From Candidatus Gastranaerophilales bacterium (GTDB lineage Bacteria; Cyanobacteriota; Vampirovibrionia; Gastranaerophilales; Gastranaerophilaceae), in assembly GCA_947625445.1 (NCBI GenBank), contig CANQOM010000057.1, positions 1-9,041 on the forward strand: a stretch of 9,041 nt of DNA, in the 5' to 3' direction. The translations under genes were made by a program, and so were the position numbers. Below are positions 1 to 7,255 of this stretch, piece after piece. Below the pieces are notes generated by a model that saw only the letters and a program-made list of their open reading frames with translations, was not told the origin of the DNA and made no database searches. Numbering within the stretch: the first letter of the stretch is position 1; each line of letters starts with the position of its first letter.

Positions 1-143
1 GAGCTACTCATGCATTGTCAGGCAGCCAGCAAAAAATTGGTGATTCTGTATTTATCTTCACTCCTGTTAATGTTGCATTGTCTGCAGAATCACAAAAAAG
101 TAAATTTTTAAGAGATGCTTTATGGAATCAACCTGAAGCATAG
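1..143 (+). CDS. 3' end of an unrecognised protein (partial)
   Basis: Only the last 46 codons are visible, in the frame starting at base 3 and ending with TAG at 141-143. The other two forward frames are broken by stops within this stretch. The visible tail begins ATHALSGSQQKIG and ends RDALWNQPEA. It is polar, has no transmembrane segment and carries no motif I recognise. A strong hairpin terminator starts about 20 bp after the stop, which supports this being a real 3' end. Product and family are unknown. The upstream part lies outside the window. Confidence 0.6.
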   Translation, partial: ATHALSGSQQKIGDSVFIFTPVNVALSAESQKSKFLRDALWNQPEA

Positions 144-163
144 TTTTGGGGATTATAAAACAG

Positions 164-196
164 AAAAAGGACAATTTAAAAATTGTCCTTTTTTTT
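164..196. terminator. Bidirectional intrinsic terminator between convergent genes
   Basis: An inverted repeat pairs 164-176 with 181-193 (AAAAAGGACAATT / AATTGTCCTTTTT) around a TAAA loop. On the plus strand it runs into eight T residues (189-196), as expected for a Rho-independent terminator of the partial gene ending at 143. On the minus strand the A-tract at 164-168 becomes a T-run, about 15 bp after the stop of the activase-like gene. It therefore probably ends transcription from both sides. Confidence 0.85.
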
Positions 197-208
197 ATCT
201 ATTTTAAT

Positions 209-1261
209 CTAGTGTCGCAATATATTTTTTATCTCAATATCTGTATATTTTTCAGACCTTTTAATATTTATTTTATTCAGTATTCCCGAACGTTTTTTTC
301 TGTATAACATATCCACAAAAGCTTCAATTCTTGTAATAAAACCTGCTTCGCCTGTTTGTTCATCAATAGACAAATTTAATATTGGTTTATTTAATTTTCT
401 AGCATACCTTGAAATTCTTTCAAGCATTAAAGAATCAGGTCCGCACCCGAATGCATTTATTGTTATAACTCCGTCAATTGTCCTATCCTGAATATAATGA
501 GCAGCAGCACCTGTTATTTCATATTCATTAGCCCAATATAGCCTTGAATTCATTGCATTTAAACCTTCACTCATTTGTTCATGTGTCAATTGTTCTGCCG
601 TATATGCTTTTACATCAAGATTTTCCAATTTGTCAAATATTTTCATTGATATTCTGTCATCATAAAGATTATAACCATGCGCAATCAATGCTATACTGAC
701 CGGATATATTTTATTTGTATTTGATATAATGACTTTATTTTCCATCGCATATTTTAAAGCCTTTTTATATCCTATACCGCTATTCATCATAATATGAAAG
801 TTATTGTATACTTTCCAGCCTTTTTTTGATGCTTCTTTTATTCTGTCAAAATCTGTAATTCCCAAGGGTTTTACACTTTCCTGTAAAAAACTGTATAACC
901 CTTGATTTTTTTCTGATTTATCAAGAGTAGCTTCTATAATCGTAAAATCACGTTTTACAACATTTCTTATTAAATCAGGCAAACCTCTTATTTTTGAACA
1001 ATTATATATTTTAGGAGCTATAGATTGTATAGACGGAACAAATATTTTATCAATTCCCTTATCTAAAAGATTCAGAATATGACCAACATATACCTTTACC
1101 GGTAAACATGTTTCAGGCACTACAAGTGCCGAACCGTCTGTCATAGTTTTTTTTGTTGTAGGGTCAGAAAGTATTATTTCTATTCCCAAATCCGTAAAAA
1201 AACCGTATAAAAAAGGAAAATAACTATAATATGATAATGCTCTCGGAATTCCTATTTTCAT
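209..1261 (-). CDS. Stand-alone acyl-CoA dehydratase activase-related protein (DUF2229 type)
   Basis: This 350-residue soluble protein matches the region usually called 'CoA enzyme activase / DUF2229', related to the 2-hydroxyacyl-CoA dehydratase system. The match rests on recalled family motifs: N-terminal MKIGIPRALSYY, the block ETCLPVKVYVGH with Cys52, YNCSKIRGLPD with Cys88, NAFGCGPDS with Cys273, and IDEQTGEAGFITRIEAFVDM at about 299-318. The three spaced cysteines could ligate an iron-sulfur cluster, as in HgdB-like proteins; this is inference. In many bacteria the domain is fused to, or lies beside, a BadF/BcrA-type ATPase activase. Here it is alone, so its partner is elsewhere or absent and its reaction is unknown. 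The start is supported by the SD-like AAAGGAA at 1267-1273 and by the canonical N-terminus. It lies 42 bp downstream of the EamA gene and is probably cotranscribed with it. Confidence 0.8.
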   Translation of the reverse strand: MKIGIPRALSYYSYFPFLYGFFTDLGIEIILSDPTTKKTMTDGSALVVPETCLPVKVYVGHILNLLDKGIDKIFVPSIQSIAPKIYNCSKIRGLPDLIRNVVKRDFTIIEATLDKSEKNQGLYSFLQESVKPLGITDFDRIKEASKKGWKVYNNFHIMMNSGIGYKKALKYAMENKVIISNTNKIYPVSIALIAHGYNLYDDRISMKIFDKLENLDVKAYTAEQLTHEQMSEGLNAMNSRLYWANEYEITGAAAHYIQDRTIDGVITINAFGCGPDSLMLERISRYARKLNKPILNLSIDEQTGEAGFITRIEAFVDMLYRKKRSGILNKINIKRSEKYTDIEIKNILRH

Positions 1262-1266
1262 TAATA

Positions 1267-1273
1267 TTCCTTT
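1267..1273 (-). promoter_or_regulatory. Ribosome binding site of the activase-like gene
   Basis: On the minus strand AAAGGAA precedes the ATG at 1261 by about 5 nt. This fixes the start and supports translation from an mRNA that also carries the upstream transporter gene. Confidence 0.65.
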
Positions 1274-1303
1274 CCCTATTACTTAAACTATAACATGAAC
1301 ATT

Positions 1304-2269
1304 TTATTTTTTGCCCGTAGATATTAATTTTTTACTAAAAGGTAATAATTTAAAGTATTTTACGAATTTCGTTTTTTCATTAATTTGAGATATAAATATA
1401 CCGAAAAATACTAATAAACAAGCCAGAAATTGTTTTATATTGAATGTTTCTCCCAAGAAAAACCAACCAAAGAAAACGGCAGCGACAGGAAGCATAAATA
1501 AAAAAGGCGAAAATTTTCCGGCAGATAACGTACATATTGCAAAATTATACAAGGCATATGCAACAACTGTAAGTATTCCCAAATACAGAACAAGAAACAA
1601 GCTTGTATTCATTACTACTTCAAAAGAACCATGCTGAAATACATTAAATAAAGAAAAGAAAATAAAACCGCCTATAACAGAAACACCTGCAAGAAAAAAC
1701 GGAGGATATTTATCCATTAAATACTTTGTCGTAATAACACAAGTATCCGTCAGAATAATTGCAATTAATTCTAAAAAATTACCCAACAGAGGGTTTGGCG
1801 CAAGTTCATTCACATCTGATGATAAACTTAAAAGAATCGAACCTGTTATAGATACAAATAAACCCAGATATACTATTTTCATAAATTTTTCCTTTAGGAT
1901 AATTCTCGCAGCAATAACAAGAATTACAGGTTCTAACGAACTTACTATTCCGGCTTGTCCTGAGGATGTATATTTTAGTGCATTAGTTTCAAAAATAAAG
2001 TATAAACATGGTTCACATAACATCATTAAAAGTATTAATTTAATATCTTTTCGTTCTATTTTTATATTTTTATATATTGTAAATATAAAAGGTATAAATA
2101 ATAATGATGATATTAACATTCTAAATGTCATTAATTGAGCAGTTGAGTAATATTGCAGACATATTTTAGTGGCGGTTAGTGTTGTACCATATAATATAAC
2201 TGCTATAGTTATAGATAAATATGCAAATAATTCATTTTGATTTTTATATTTCGACAAAAAGTCTTTCAT
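1304..2269 (-). CDS. EamA-family (DMT superfamily) membrane transporter
   Basis: This 321-residue protein has about ten hydrophobic helices, roughly at 15-33, 42-64, 76-94, 103-125, 132-150, 160-180, 190-210, 224-243, 254-272 and 278-296. This is the two-times-five-helix layout of EamA/RhaT-type drug/metabolite transporters. Family hallmarks are visible. In the first half there are the early FRMLIS and the S-G-Q-A-G-I-V-S-S-L-E-P stretch at 102-114. In the second half there is P-V-A-A-V-F-F-G-W-F-F-L-G-E at about 261-274, followed by a final helix ending VFFGIFIS. A lysine-rich cytoplasmic tail (298-321) follows. Such proteins export or import small metabolites, often amino acids or nucleotides; the substrate cannot be assigned. 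It is the first gene of a probable operon with the activase-like gene and is divergent from rpaB. The start is supported by GAGG about 11 nt upstream. Confidence 0.88.
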   Translation of the reverse strand: MKDFLSKYKNQNELFAYLSITIAVILYGTTLTATKICLQYYSTAQLMTFRMLISSLLFIPFIFTIYKNIKIERKDIKLILLMMLCEPCLYFIFETNALKYTSSGQAGIVSSLEPVILVIAARIILKEKFMKIVYLGLFVSITGSILLSLSSDVNELAPNPLLGNFLELIAIILTDTCVITTKYLMDKYPPFFLAGVSVIGGFIFFSLFNVFQHGSFEVVMNTSLFLVLYLGILTVVAYALYNFAICTLSAGKFSPFLFMLPVAAVFFGWFFLGETFNIKQFLACLLVFFGIFISQINEKTKFVKYFKLLPFSKKLISTGKK

Positions 2270-2280
2270 TTCATAAAGAA

Positions 2281-2284
2281 CCTC
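2281..2284 (-). promoter_or_regulatory. Ribosome binding site of the EamA transporter gene
   Basis: On the minus strand GAGG lies 11 nt before the ATG at 2269. The spacing is slightly long. A nearer ATG at 2272-2274 is out of frame and meets a stop after one further codon, so 2269 remains the best start. Confidence 0.5.
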
Positions 2285-2293
2285 ACTGAAAGA

Positions 2294-2323
2294 TACATAA
2301 TTAAAATGTATTGCATTTTACAA
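2294..2323 (-). promoter_or_regulatory. Weak promoter candidate for the transporter/activase operon
   Basis: On the minus strand TTGTAA (2318-2323) and TATGTA (2294-2299) are separated by 18 bp, a passable sigma-70-like pair placed just upstream of the EamA ribosome binding site. In DNA this AT-rich such matches occur by chance, so the call is tentative. Confidence 0.3.
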
Positions 2324-2413
2324 ATATCAAATAAAATCAGTTAAAAAGCAAATGTATAAAAAGAAAGTTAACAAAAATTTATTAAAAAATCTTATGTTTT
2401 TTTAAGAAATATT

Positions 2414-2441
2414 TTGAATTTTTTATATTTTGTAATATAAT
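2414..2441 (+). promoter_or_regulatory. Sigma-70-type promoter of rpaB
   Basis: TTGAAT (2414-2419) and a perfect TATAAT (2436-2441) are separated by 16 bp, with TG slightly further upstream of the -10. Transcription would start near 2448 and give a leader of about 36 nt before the ATG at 2484. No convincing paired HLR1-type RpaB site was found around it. Confidence 0.65.
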
Positions 2442-2470
2442 GTAATCAAAGGAAATATTTTAAACAGTTT

Positions 2471-2476
2471 AAGGGG
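2471..2476 (+). promoter_or_regulatory. Ribosome binding site of rpaB
   Basis: AAGGGG lies 7 nt before the ATG at 2484, an ideal spacing that settles the start of the response regulator. An 11-bp palindrome (TAAACAGTTTA, 2461-2471) abuts it on the upstream side and could weakly shape the leader. Confidence 0.75.
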
Positions 2477-2483
2477 TTTAGAA

Positions 2484-3233
2484 ATGGCTGATAACAGTGA
2501 ATTACAAGCAGAACAAGATTCTCATCAAAAAATATTGGTAGCAGATGATGAAGCAAGTATAAGAAGAATCTTAGAAGCTCGTTTAAGTATGATAGGCTAT
2601 GAAATTATAACTGCCACAGATGGAGAAGAAGCTATAGCCGCTTTTAATAAGCATAATCCGGATTTAATTGTTTTAGACGTTATGATGCCTAAAATTGACG
2701 GTTATGGAGTAACAAGAGAAATAAGAAGAACTTCAGATGTTCCAATTATTATATTAACAGCTTTAGGTGATGTTTCAGAAAGAATTACAGGATTAGAATT
2801 AGGCGCTGACGATTATGTTATTAAGCCTTTCAGTCCGAAAGAACTTGAAGCAAGAGTTAAAGCAGTTTTAAGAAGAACAAATACTAAAGAAGTTGCTGCG
2901 CCTACAAGTAAAATTGCTAAGAATGTTATTACTACAGGCAACATTAGAATTGATACCGCAAGAAGACAGGTATTCAGAAAAAATGAACGTATAAGACTTA
3001 CAGGAATGGAATTTAGTCTTCTTGAATTATTAGTTAATAATTCAGGTCAAGCTTATTCAAGAAACGAAATTCTTCAACACGTTTGGTCTTATCCTCCGGA
3101 TCATAGAATCGATACAAGAGTTGTTGATGTTCATATATCAAGATTACGTTCAAAACTTGAAACAGACCCGGCTAATCCGGAATTAATTCTTACTGCTCGT
3201 GGTATTGGTTATATGTTCCAAAGAATTTCTTAA
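2484..3233 (+). CDS. rpaB: RpaB (Ycf27)-type OmpR-family response regulator
   Basis: The protein has 249 residues. The receiver domain (about 16-130) shows the acidic pair Asp21-Asp22, phosphoacceptor Asp65 in VLDVMMPKIDGYG, Thr92 and Lys114 in the VIKPFSPKELEAR block. A short linker (about 133-147) leads to an OmpR/PhoB winged-helix DNA-binding domain (about 148-249) with RLTGMEFSLLELL, DTRVVDVHISRLRSKLE and a C-terminal ARGIGYMFQRI. The blocks EASIRRILEARLSMIGY, GLELGADDYVIKPFSPKELEAR and DPANPELILTARG are near-verbatim RpaB. In cyanobacteria RpaB is phosphorylated by the kinase NblS/Hik33 and controls high-light and redox-responsive genes at HLR1 sites. In a non-photosynthetic relative it more likely governs stress or envelope genes; this is inference. 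It is transcribed alone from its own promoter and ends in a strong terminator. No histidine kinase gene is adjacent. Confidence 0.95.
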   Translation: MADNSELQAEQDSHQKILVADDEASIRRILEARLSMIGYEIITATDGEEAIAAFNKHNPDLIVLDVMMPKIDGYGVTREIRRTSDVPIIILTALGDVSERITGLELGADDYVIKPFSPKELEARVKAVLRRTNTKEVAAPTSKIAKNVITTGNIRIDTARRQVFRKNERIRLTGMEFSLLELLVNNSGQAYSRNEILQHVWSYPPDHRIDTRVVDVHISRLRSKLETDPANPELILTARGIGYMFQRIS

Positions 3234-3250
3234 GTATAGTTATTCATTTT

Positions 3251-3283
3251 AAAAGAATCTCGCCTAAGGCGAGATTCTTTTTT
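3251..3283. terminator. Strong terminator after rpaB, convergent with the peptidase array
   Basis: A perfect 14-bp inverted repeat (AAAAGAATCTCGCC at 3251-3264 with GGCGAGATTCTTTT at 3268-3281) surrounds a TAA loop and runs into T6 on the plus strand, 18 bp after the rpaB stop. On the minus strand the stem is followed by four T residues, about 40 bp after the stop of the 1280-residue gene. It may therefore terminate the peptidase transcript as well, less strongly. Confidence 0.9.
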
Positions 3284-3322
3284 AGTTTATTTTTATATTG
3301 TGTTTCTTTTTGTATATTCTTA

Positions 3323-6300
3323 TTATTTATCATTAATTTTGGCTATTGATATAATTTTAAAATATTTTATCAAATCGTTAAACATTATTTTTATATCCCA
3401 AGCACTATTATATGGATTTCTAATTATAAATTCTCTTTTTCCATTTTTATCATTACAAATTAAAGTATAATAATGATTATTTATTAAATTATAATTATTT
3501 TTTCCTACATCAGGTTTTGTTCCTATTGTAATAAGATAGTTTGATAAATCTTGATTTAAAAGCATATTTTTTACTTCTTCATCATTTAAGTAGAAATTTT
3601 GTGCATTTTCAAACCCAAATTTTTTAAATACTTTGTCTGATGATCCCATTTCTATGTAATTATAATGATTTTTTCTTTCTATTCCCTGTAAAAAATCAAT
3701 AATTTTAACCGGAATTACTTCAGCTATGTTTACTGCTTCTTTATCCGGATATTTATGTTTATATCTTAACCACATTAAATATAAATAATATAATAAATTA
3801 TATTTTTCAATATCATTATAGTCTAAAGTATTATCTTCTTCTTGTTCATCTGTTTCATCTGTCTCTTTAAATTCTTCTTGTTCATCTAATTCATCAGTTT
3901 CTATATATTCTGATTCATTATCTTTAATATTATTTAAATGAAGTAAAATATTTGAATAAGAATCTTTCATGGAAATCATTGTACTTGATATATCTTGTGG
4001 ATTTTTAAAATATTCTTCGTAATAAATTAAAGCTAATTTTAACTCATCTTTAGAATATTCAAATCCGTCAATATTAATATATTCTTTGTCACCGATTTCA
4101 CAATATGCTCTTTTAATAATATTATATTGTTCTTTAATATGTTTTTTCGCACTATTAGTTGCATCTAATTCAAAGAATTTTTGTAAACATCTTATAGCTT
4201 CTGCAGTATTTGACAACTCATTTTTTTTCTCTTCCATTTTATTTTGTATATCATCTACAACAAAAGCATTTTCTTCGCAAGGAATTATCTTGTCTCCCCG
4301 GCGTTTAAATCCTTTCATGGCAATACTTACAGTTGAATCAGCATTTTCTCTAAACATTTGTAATATTTTATATCTTGTACTTTTATTTGAATATATTGCA
4401 TCTAATGCTGAAAGAATAAAACAAACCCCTATTTCTCCTTGAGTATATGCATACCTTTCAACCGGGGCAAATAATTCCATATATTTTTTCGGTGATAAAA
4501 AAATTTCTTTTAATGAATTATCTTCAAGTTTTATTCTTATATTCTTTTCACCTTTTAGCGTGAAAACTTCACCAATTGAAGCTTTTTCTCGGGCTTCTTT
4601 TTCATTCTCATACCCTTTTACAAATATATTATTTACATCTTTATTCTCAATTTTTGCCAAATATAGTTTATCAATATCAGAACTTATTTCATCTCTGAAT
4701 TTTCCCTTATCAGTTAAATACTGAACTATATCTTGAGGTAATTCTCCATCTTTAATTAAATTTATAAGCATCTCAAGATTACTTGCAGTAACATCAGATC
4801 CATTTACTTTTTCAAAGAGTTCTACACTGGCATTTGGAAAATCTCTGGCAAAAACTGTCATAGAATATATATCTAACAGTTCATTAAGCGATTTTAATCC
4901 GGCATTATATAAAACAAACAGCAACGGAATTTCATTTGAAATATCTGAATAATTATAATTTTTTATTTCTTCCCATTTTTTATCTTCAAGCATTGATAAT
5001 ATAATTAAAGATTTTATATCTTTGTAATTTTTATCTATCATACCCCTATCTAATATAATTTTAGCAACATCTTCTGTTAGCATTTTTTCGTTTTTGATAT
5101 TTTCAAGTTCTTTTTCCGCTGATATAACCATATTACCGGATTCATCTTTTAAAGTAAGTAACTTTTCATATATTTTTTGTTTGTTTGGGCTCAACCCATA
5201 ATCAGACATCTCGTTTTTTCTACCTTTGAAAGCTACATTGAATTCTTCAAAAGAATCCATAAATTCTTCAGCATTCATTTTTACTTCATCGGCAGAATTG
5301 ATAGGATTTCTTACCAAATAGTCATAATTTTTCTTGTTATTAATTAGAGGAGTAGTTGAATATGCATGAAAAGGGGAAATATTTATTCTGTTATTATTTT
5401 TTTGACCTGTAGCAGTAACAAAACCTATAATTTTATCTTTATTTTCATTTATGATTTTATCAGGGGTTGTTTTATGAGTAGAAAAAGGGATGGTTTTATA
5501 TCCGATTCTGTTTAGAACTACAAAGCTTTTTCCTGCACCTGTATATATTTCATTTTCATACATTCTATTTCCTAATATTTTTTTTGCTACTGAGAATGGT
5601 AAAATATCAGACATTAGAACAGAATTAATCCTATTTTTTTTCATATATTTTTTGTATCTTTTATTTATCAATTCTGTTAAATTATCTGATGAATCTGTTT
5701 CATCATTAATTCCCTTTTTATTATCCGTATATGTATATGCAAATTTTCCTGCTAAATGTTTTAAAGATATAATTTTTTTTGATTTATCATCAGGATTTAG
5801 TTTACTGTCTTCAAATGCCTTATGCATTATTTCCAGTTCTTCTTTTGAATATTCAAAGCCATCAACATTAATATATTTTTTATTTCCAATATTTACAAGA
5901 GCTTGTTCTAATTTCTTTTGTTGTTTATCAATATAAAGTTCAGCACTATTTTCTATTTCCTGACAATAACATTTTTCTATAGCTCTTAAAGCCTTAGTTG
6001 TATATGAATAAAAATTATCTTCATTTGTTATATCTTCTATATTTTTAATAACAGTTTTCCCATTAGGGATAACATCTTTTAATTCGTGATTATATGAAAA
6101 TCCGTCTAAGCATACACTGGTAGTACCGTCTTTTTCTTCTTTAAACATTTTAATAATTTTATTTCTTGTTTCAGGATTTTTAAAAACTATATCTATTGAA
6201 CTTATAATATAACAATGACCTGCGTTCCCTTGAGCAAAAGCATATTTTTCTACAGGAGGGAATAATTCAAGATATTTTTTCGGACTTATAAACATCTTTT

Positions 6301-7165
6301 CTAATGAATCTTCATTTGTTTTTATGCTTATATTATTTTCTCCCTCTATTTGACAAACGTCTCCGATTTTTAATGAGTTAATAGCTTCTTTTTCTGTTTT
6401 ATATTCAGGACAAAATACCTTTTCTATATTATCTTTGTTTATATATGCAATATACAATTTTTCTAAATCTTTTTCAGCTTCTTTATTTAATTTTCCGTTT
6501 TCATCAAGTATAAGAAGTCTTGAACTTAAAATCCCACCACTTACCAGAGTTATTAACATATCTATATTACTGGAATCAATACCATTATTATTAACTCTGG
6601 TTTTTAGGTTATTCCTGTATTTATCAGGAAAATTTCTAAATACTTCATTAAAGTACATATCCGAAAAATTTTCGTACAACTGATTAGAATCTATCTTTCC
6701 GTCTAAATATTCATAATATAAATCAGGAGCATATTCTAATATTTTATATGATATCGGACCTATCTTTCTTATTTTTTCAAAATTTTCATCACTTAAATTG
6801 CTTATCCATAACATATCTGATAAATTAATTAATTCTTTTTGAATCAGATTTCTATTTATAATTTTTTTAGCAGACTCTTGAGTAAAATTTGCCTGATGTA
6901 TAAATTTATCTATAACTTCATTAGGAACAATATTGTTCCCCCACATATTCTTTAAATTTTTAAGTCTGTTACATACTTCTTTCTGACAAGGTGATAATTT
7001 ACCATATTCATCTTTACTCTTAAATGAAACACACAAAATGTCACCATTTATTATTTTCTCACCAGTGTGAAAATTTTCTTTATTATTATATGTTCTATCT
7101 TTGTTTACGGAATGAGAACTTTTATAATACTGACTATATATATTTTGTATTGAATTTATTTTCAT
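3323..7165 (-). CDS. Giant protein with two tandem calpain-like cysteine peptidase units
   Basis: This 1280-residue protein lacks a signal peptide and membrane helices. An Asn/Ser/Tyr-rich leader (1-45) ends in VSFKSK. Unit A (about 46-643) has a helical region, the conserved strand block IGDVCQIEGE, the Cys motif QGNAGHC (Gln312, Cys318), a long insert with DGFEYSKEEL (435-444), FHAYST (His600) and VRNP (Asn620). Unit B (about 644-1280) repeats the whole order: helical region, GEKNIRIK, QGEIGVC (Gln909, Cys915), DGFEYSKDEL (1033-1042), an acidic Thr/Asp/Glu repeat (1089-1112), NHYYTL (His1231) and IRNP (Asn1250). Gln/Cys/His/Asn in these contexts is the calpain (C2) papain-fold signature, but the invariant Trp after the calpain Cys is Tyr or Phe here. 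Both units look catalytically competent. Substrate and localisation are unknown. No Shine-Dalgarno sequence precedes the ATG. The start is preferred because the leader resembles that of the neighbouring homologue. Confidence 0.8.
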   Translation of the reverse strand: MKINSIQNIYSQYYKSSHSVNKDRTYNNKENFHTGEKIINGDILCVSFKSKDEYGKLSPCQKEVCNRLKNLKNMWGNNIVPNEVIDKFIHQANFTQESAKKIINRNLIQKELINLSDMLWISNLSDENFEKIRKIGPISYKILEYAPDLYYEYLDGKIDSNQLYENFSDMYFNEVFRNFPDKYRNNLKTRVNNNGIDSSNIDMLITLVSGGILSSRLLILDENGKLNKEAEKDLEKLYIAYINKDNIEKVFCPEYKTEKEAINSLKIGDVCQIEGENNISIKTNEDSLEKMFISPKKYLELFPPVEKYAFAQGNAGHCYIISSIDIVFKNPETRNKIIKMFKEEKDGTTSVCLDGFSYNHELKDVIPNGKTVIKNIEDITNEDNFYSYTTKALRAIEKCYCQEIENSAELYIDKQQKKLEQALVNIGNKKYINVDGFEYSKEELEIMHKAFEDSKLNPDDKSKKIISLKHLAGKFAYTYTDNKKGINDETDSSDNLTELINKRYKKYMKKNRINSVLMSDILPFSVAKKILGNRMYENEIYTGAGKSFVVLNRIGYKTIPFSTHKTTPDKIINENKDKIIGFVTATGQKNNNRINISPFHAYSTTPLINNKKNYDYLVRNPINSADEVKMNAEEFMDSFEEFNVAFKGRKNEMSDYGLSPNKQKIYEKLLTLKDESGNMVISAEKELENIKNEKMLTEDVAKIILDRGMIDKNYKDIKSLIILSMLEDKKWEEIKNYNYSDISNEIPLLFVLYNAGLKSLNELLDIYSMTVFARDFPNASVELFEKVNGSDVTASNLEMLINLIKDGELPQDIVQYLTDKGKFRDEISSDIDKLYLAKIENKDVNNIFVKGYENEKEAREKASIGEVFTLKGEKNIRIKLEDNSLKEIFLSPKKYMELFAPVERYAYTQGEIGVCFILSALDAIYSNKSTRYKILQMFRENADSTVSIAMKGFKRRGDKIIPCEENAFVVDDIQNKMEEKKNELSNTAEAIRCLQKFFELDATNSAKKHIKEQYNIIKRAYCEIGDKEYINIDGFEYSKDELKLALIYYEEYFKNPQDISSTMISMKDSYSNILLHLNNIKDNESEYIETDELDEQEEFKETDETDEQEEDNTLDYNDIEKYNLLYYLYLMWLRYKHKYPDKEAVNIAEVIPVKIIDFLQGIERKNHYNYIEMGSSDKVFKKFGFENAQNFYLNDEEVKNMLLNQDLSNYLITIGTKPDVGKNNYNLINNHYYTLICNDKNGKREFIIRNPYNSAWDIKIMFNDLIKYFKIISIAKINDK
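3838..3901 (-). repeat. 12-residue acidic tandem repeat in unit B
   Basis: Two 28-nt near-copies (3838-3865 and 3874-3901) with a 36-nt period encode ETDELDEQEEFK followed by ETDETDEQEEDN. The segment lies between the Cys half and the His half of unit B and is absent from unit A and from the 537-residue protein. It is probably a flexible, negatively charged linker that arose by local duplication. Confidence 0.75.
4053..4087 (-). repeat. Conserved insert block in unit B (35-nt repeat, copy 1)
   Basis: These 35 nt encode the YINIDGFEYS region of unit B and match 5847-5881 in unit A at 31 of 35 positions by eye, far more than neighbouring stretches of the two units. The match marks common origin of the units and strong constraint or gene conversion at this motif. 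Confidence 0.7.
5237..7030 (-). repeat. Duplicated unit A inside the 1280-residue gene
   Basis: This segment encodes residues 46-643, the first full copy of the duplicated module. Landmarks and spacings match the second copy: YGKLSP at 54 (YGLSP at 656), FTQESAKKIINRNLI at 94 (LTEDVAKIILDRGMI at 696), SSNIDMLI at 198 (ASNLEMLI at 794), Cys318 (Cys915), DGFEYS at 435 (1033), His600 (His1231) and Asn620 (Asn1250). The 41-residue distance from Tyr54 to Thr95 is identical in unit B (656 to 697). Confidence 0.8.
5847..5881 (-). repeat. Conserved insert block in unit A (35-nt repeat, copy 2)
   Basis: This is the partner of the 4053-4087 block and encodes YINVDGFEYS in unit A. The four differences are mostly silent: only Val/Ile changes within this stretch of the protein. 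Confidence 0.7.
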
Positions 7166-7255
7166 ATTTTTTTAAAAAACACTAAATATAAAATTTGCCT
7201 GTTGTATTAAAATTTTCCAAAACAATGTCGCAATAAGGAACTTAAGCAAAATTAA
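7166..7255 (-). promoter_or_regulatory. AT-rich spacer upstream of the 1280-residue gene, weak promoter candidate
   Basis: This 90-bp spacer separates the two complete peptidase genes. It shows no clear hairpin terminator, so readthrough from the upstream gene is likely. A TATATT (7185-7190 on the minus strand) with TTTTAA 16 bp upstream (7207-7212) could be a weak internal promoter. The 19 nt before the ATG are almost all A/T with no GGA or GAG, so no Shine-Dalgarno sequence is visible. Confidence 0.2.

Larger units (their letters stand above)
3326..5236 (-). repeat. Duplicated unit B inside the 1280-residue gene
   Basis: This segment encodes residues 644-1280, the second full copy of the module, fused in frame after unit A. 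It includes the helical N-terminal region as well as the peptidase fold, so the duplication covers an entire ancestral gene rather than the catalytic domain alone. It differs from unit A mainly by the acidic insertion near 1089-1112 and by Asn-His-Tyr-Tyr at the catalytic His. Confidence 0.8.

Noticed and set aside
2300..2400. HLR1-like half-sites (TTTTACAAA near 2316, GTTAACAAA near 2367) that might allow RpaB autoregulation
   Set aside because: HLR1 needs two direct KTTACAWW half-sites 2 bp apart. Neither match has an acceptable partner, and single half-sites are expected by chance in DNA this AT-rich.
2461..2471. Perfect 11-bp palindrome TAAACAGTTTA beside the rpaB ribosome binding site as an operator
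   Set aside because: It is short, A/T-rich and unrepeated. There is no known match to a regulator site, so it is mentioned only within the ribosome binding site entry.
5490..5936. Plus-strand open frame of 148 codons opposite the 1280-residue gene
   Set aside because: It lies antisense to conserved catalytic-unit coding sequence. Its hydrophobic translation is what the reverse of Lys/Asn/Asp/Glu-rich codons gives. The same applies to the plus-strand frames at 4086-4442, 6435-6683 and 1440-1637.
212..7232. The 10-mer TGTCGCAATA occurring near 213 and again near 7226
   Set aside because: The first copy lies in the coding end of the activase-like gene and the second in the spacer between the peptidase genes. 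Flanks do not match and there is no inverted or target-site structure, so chance is the simplest explanation.
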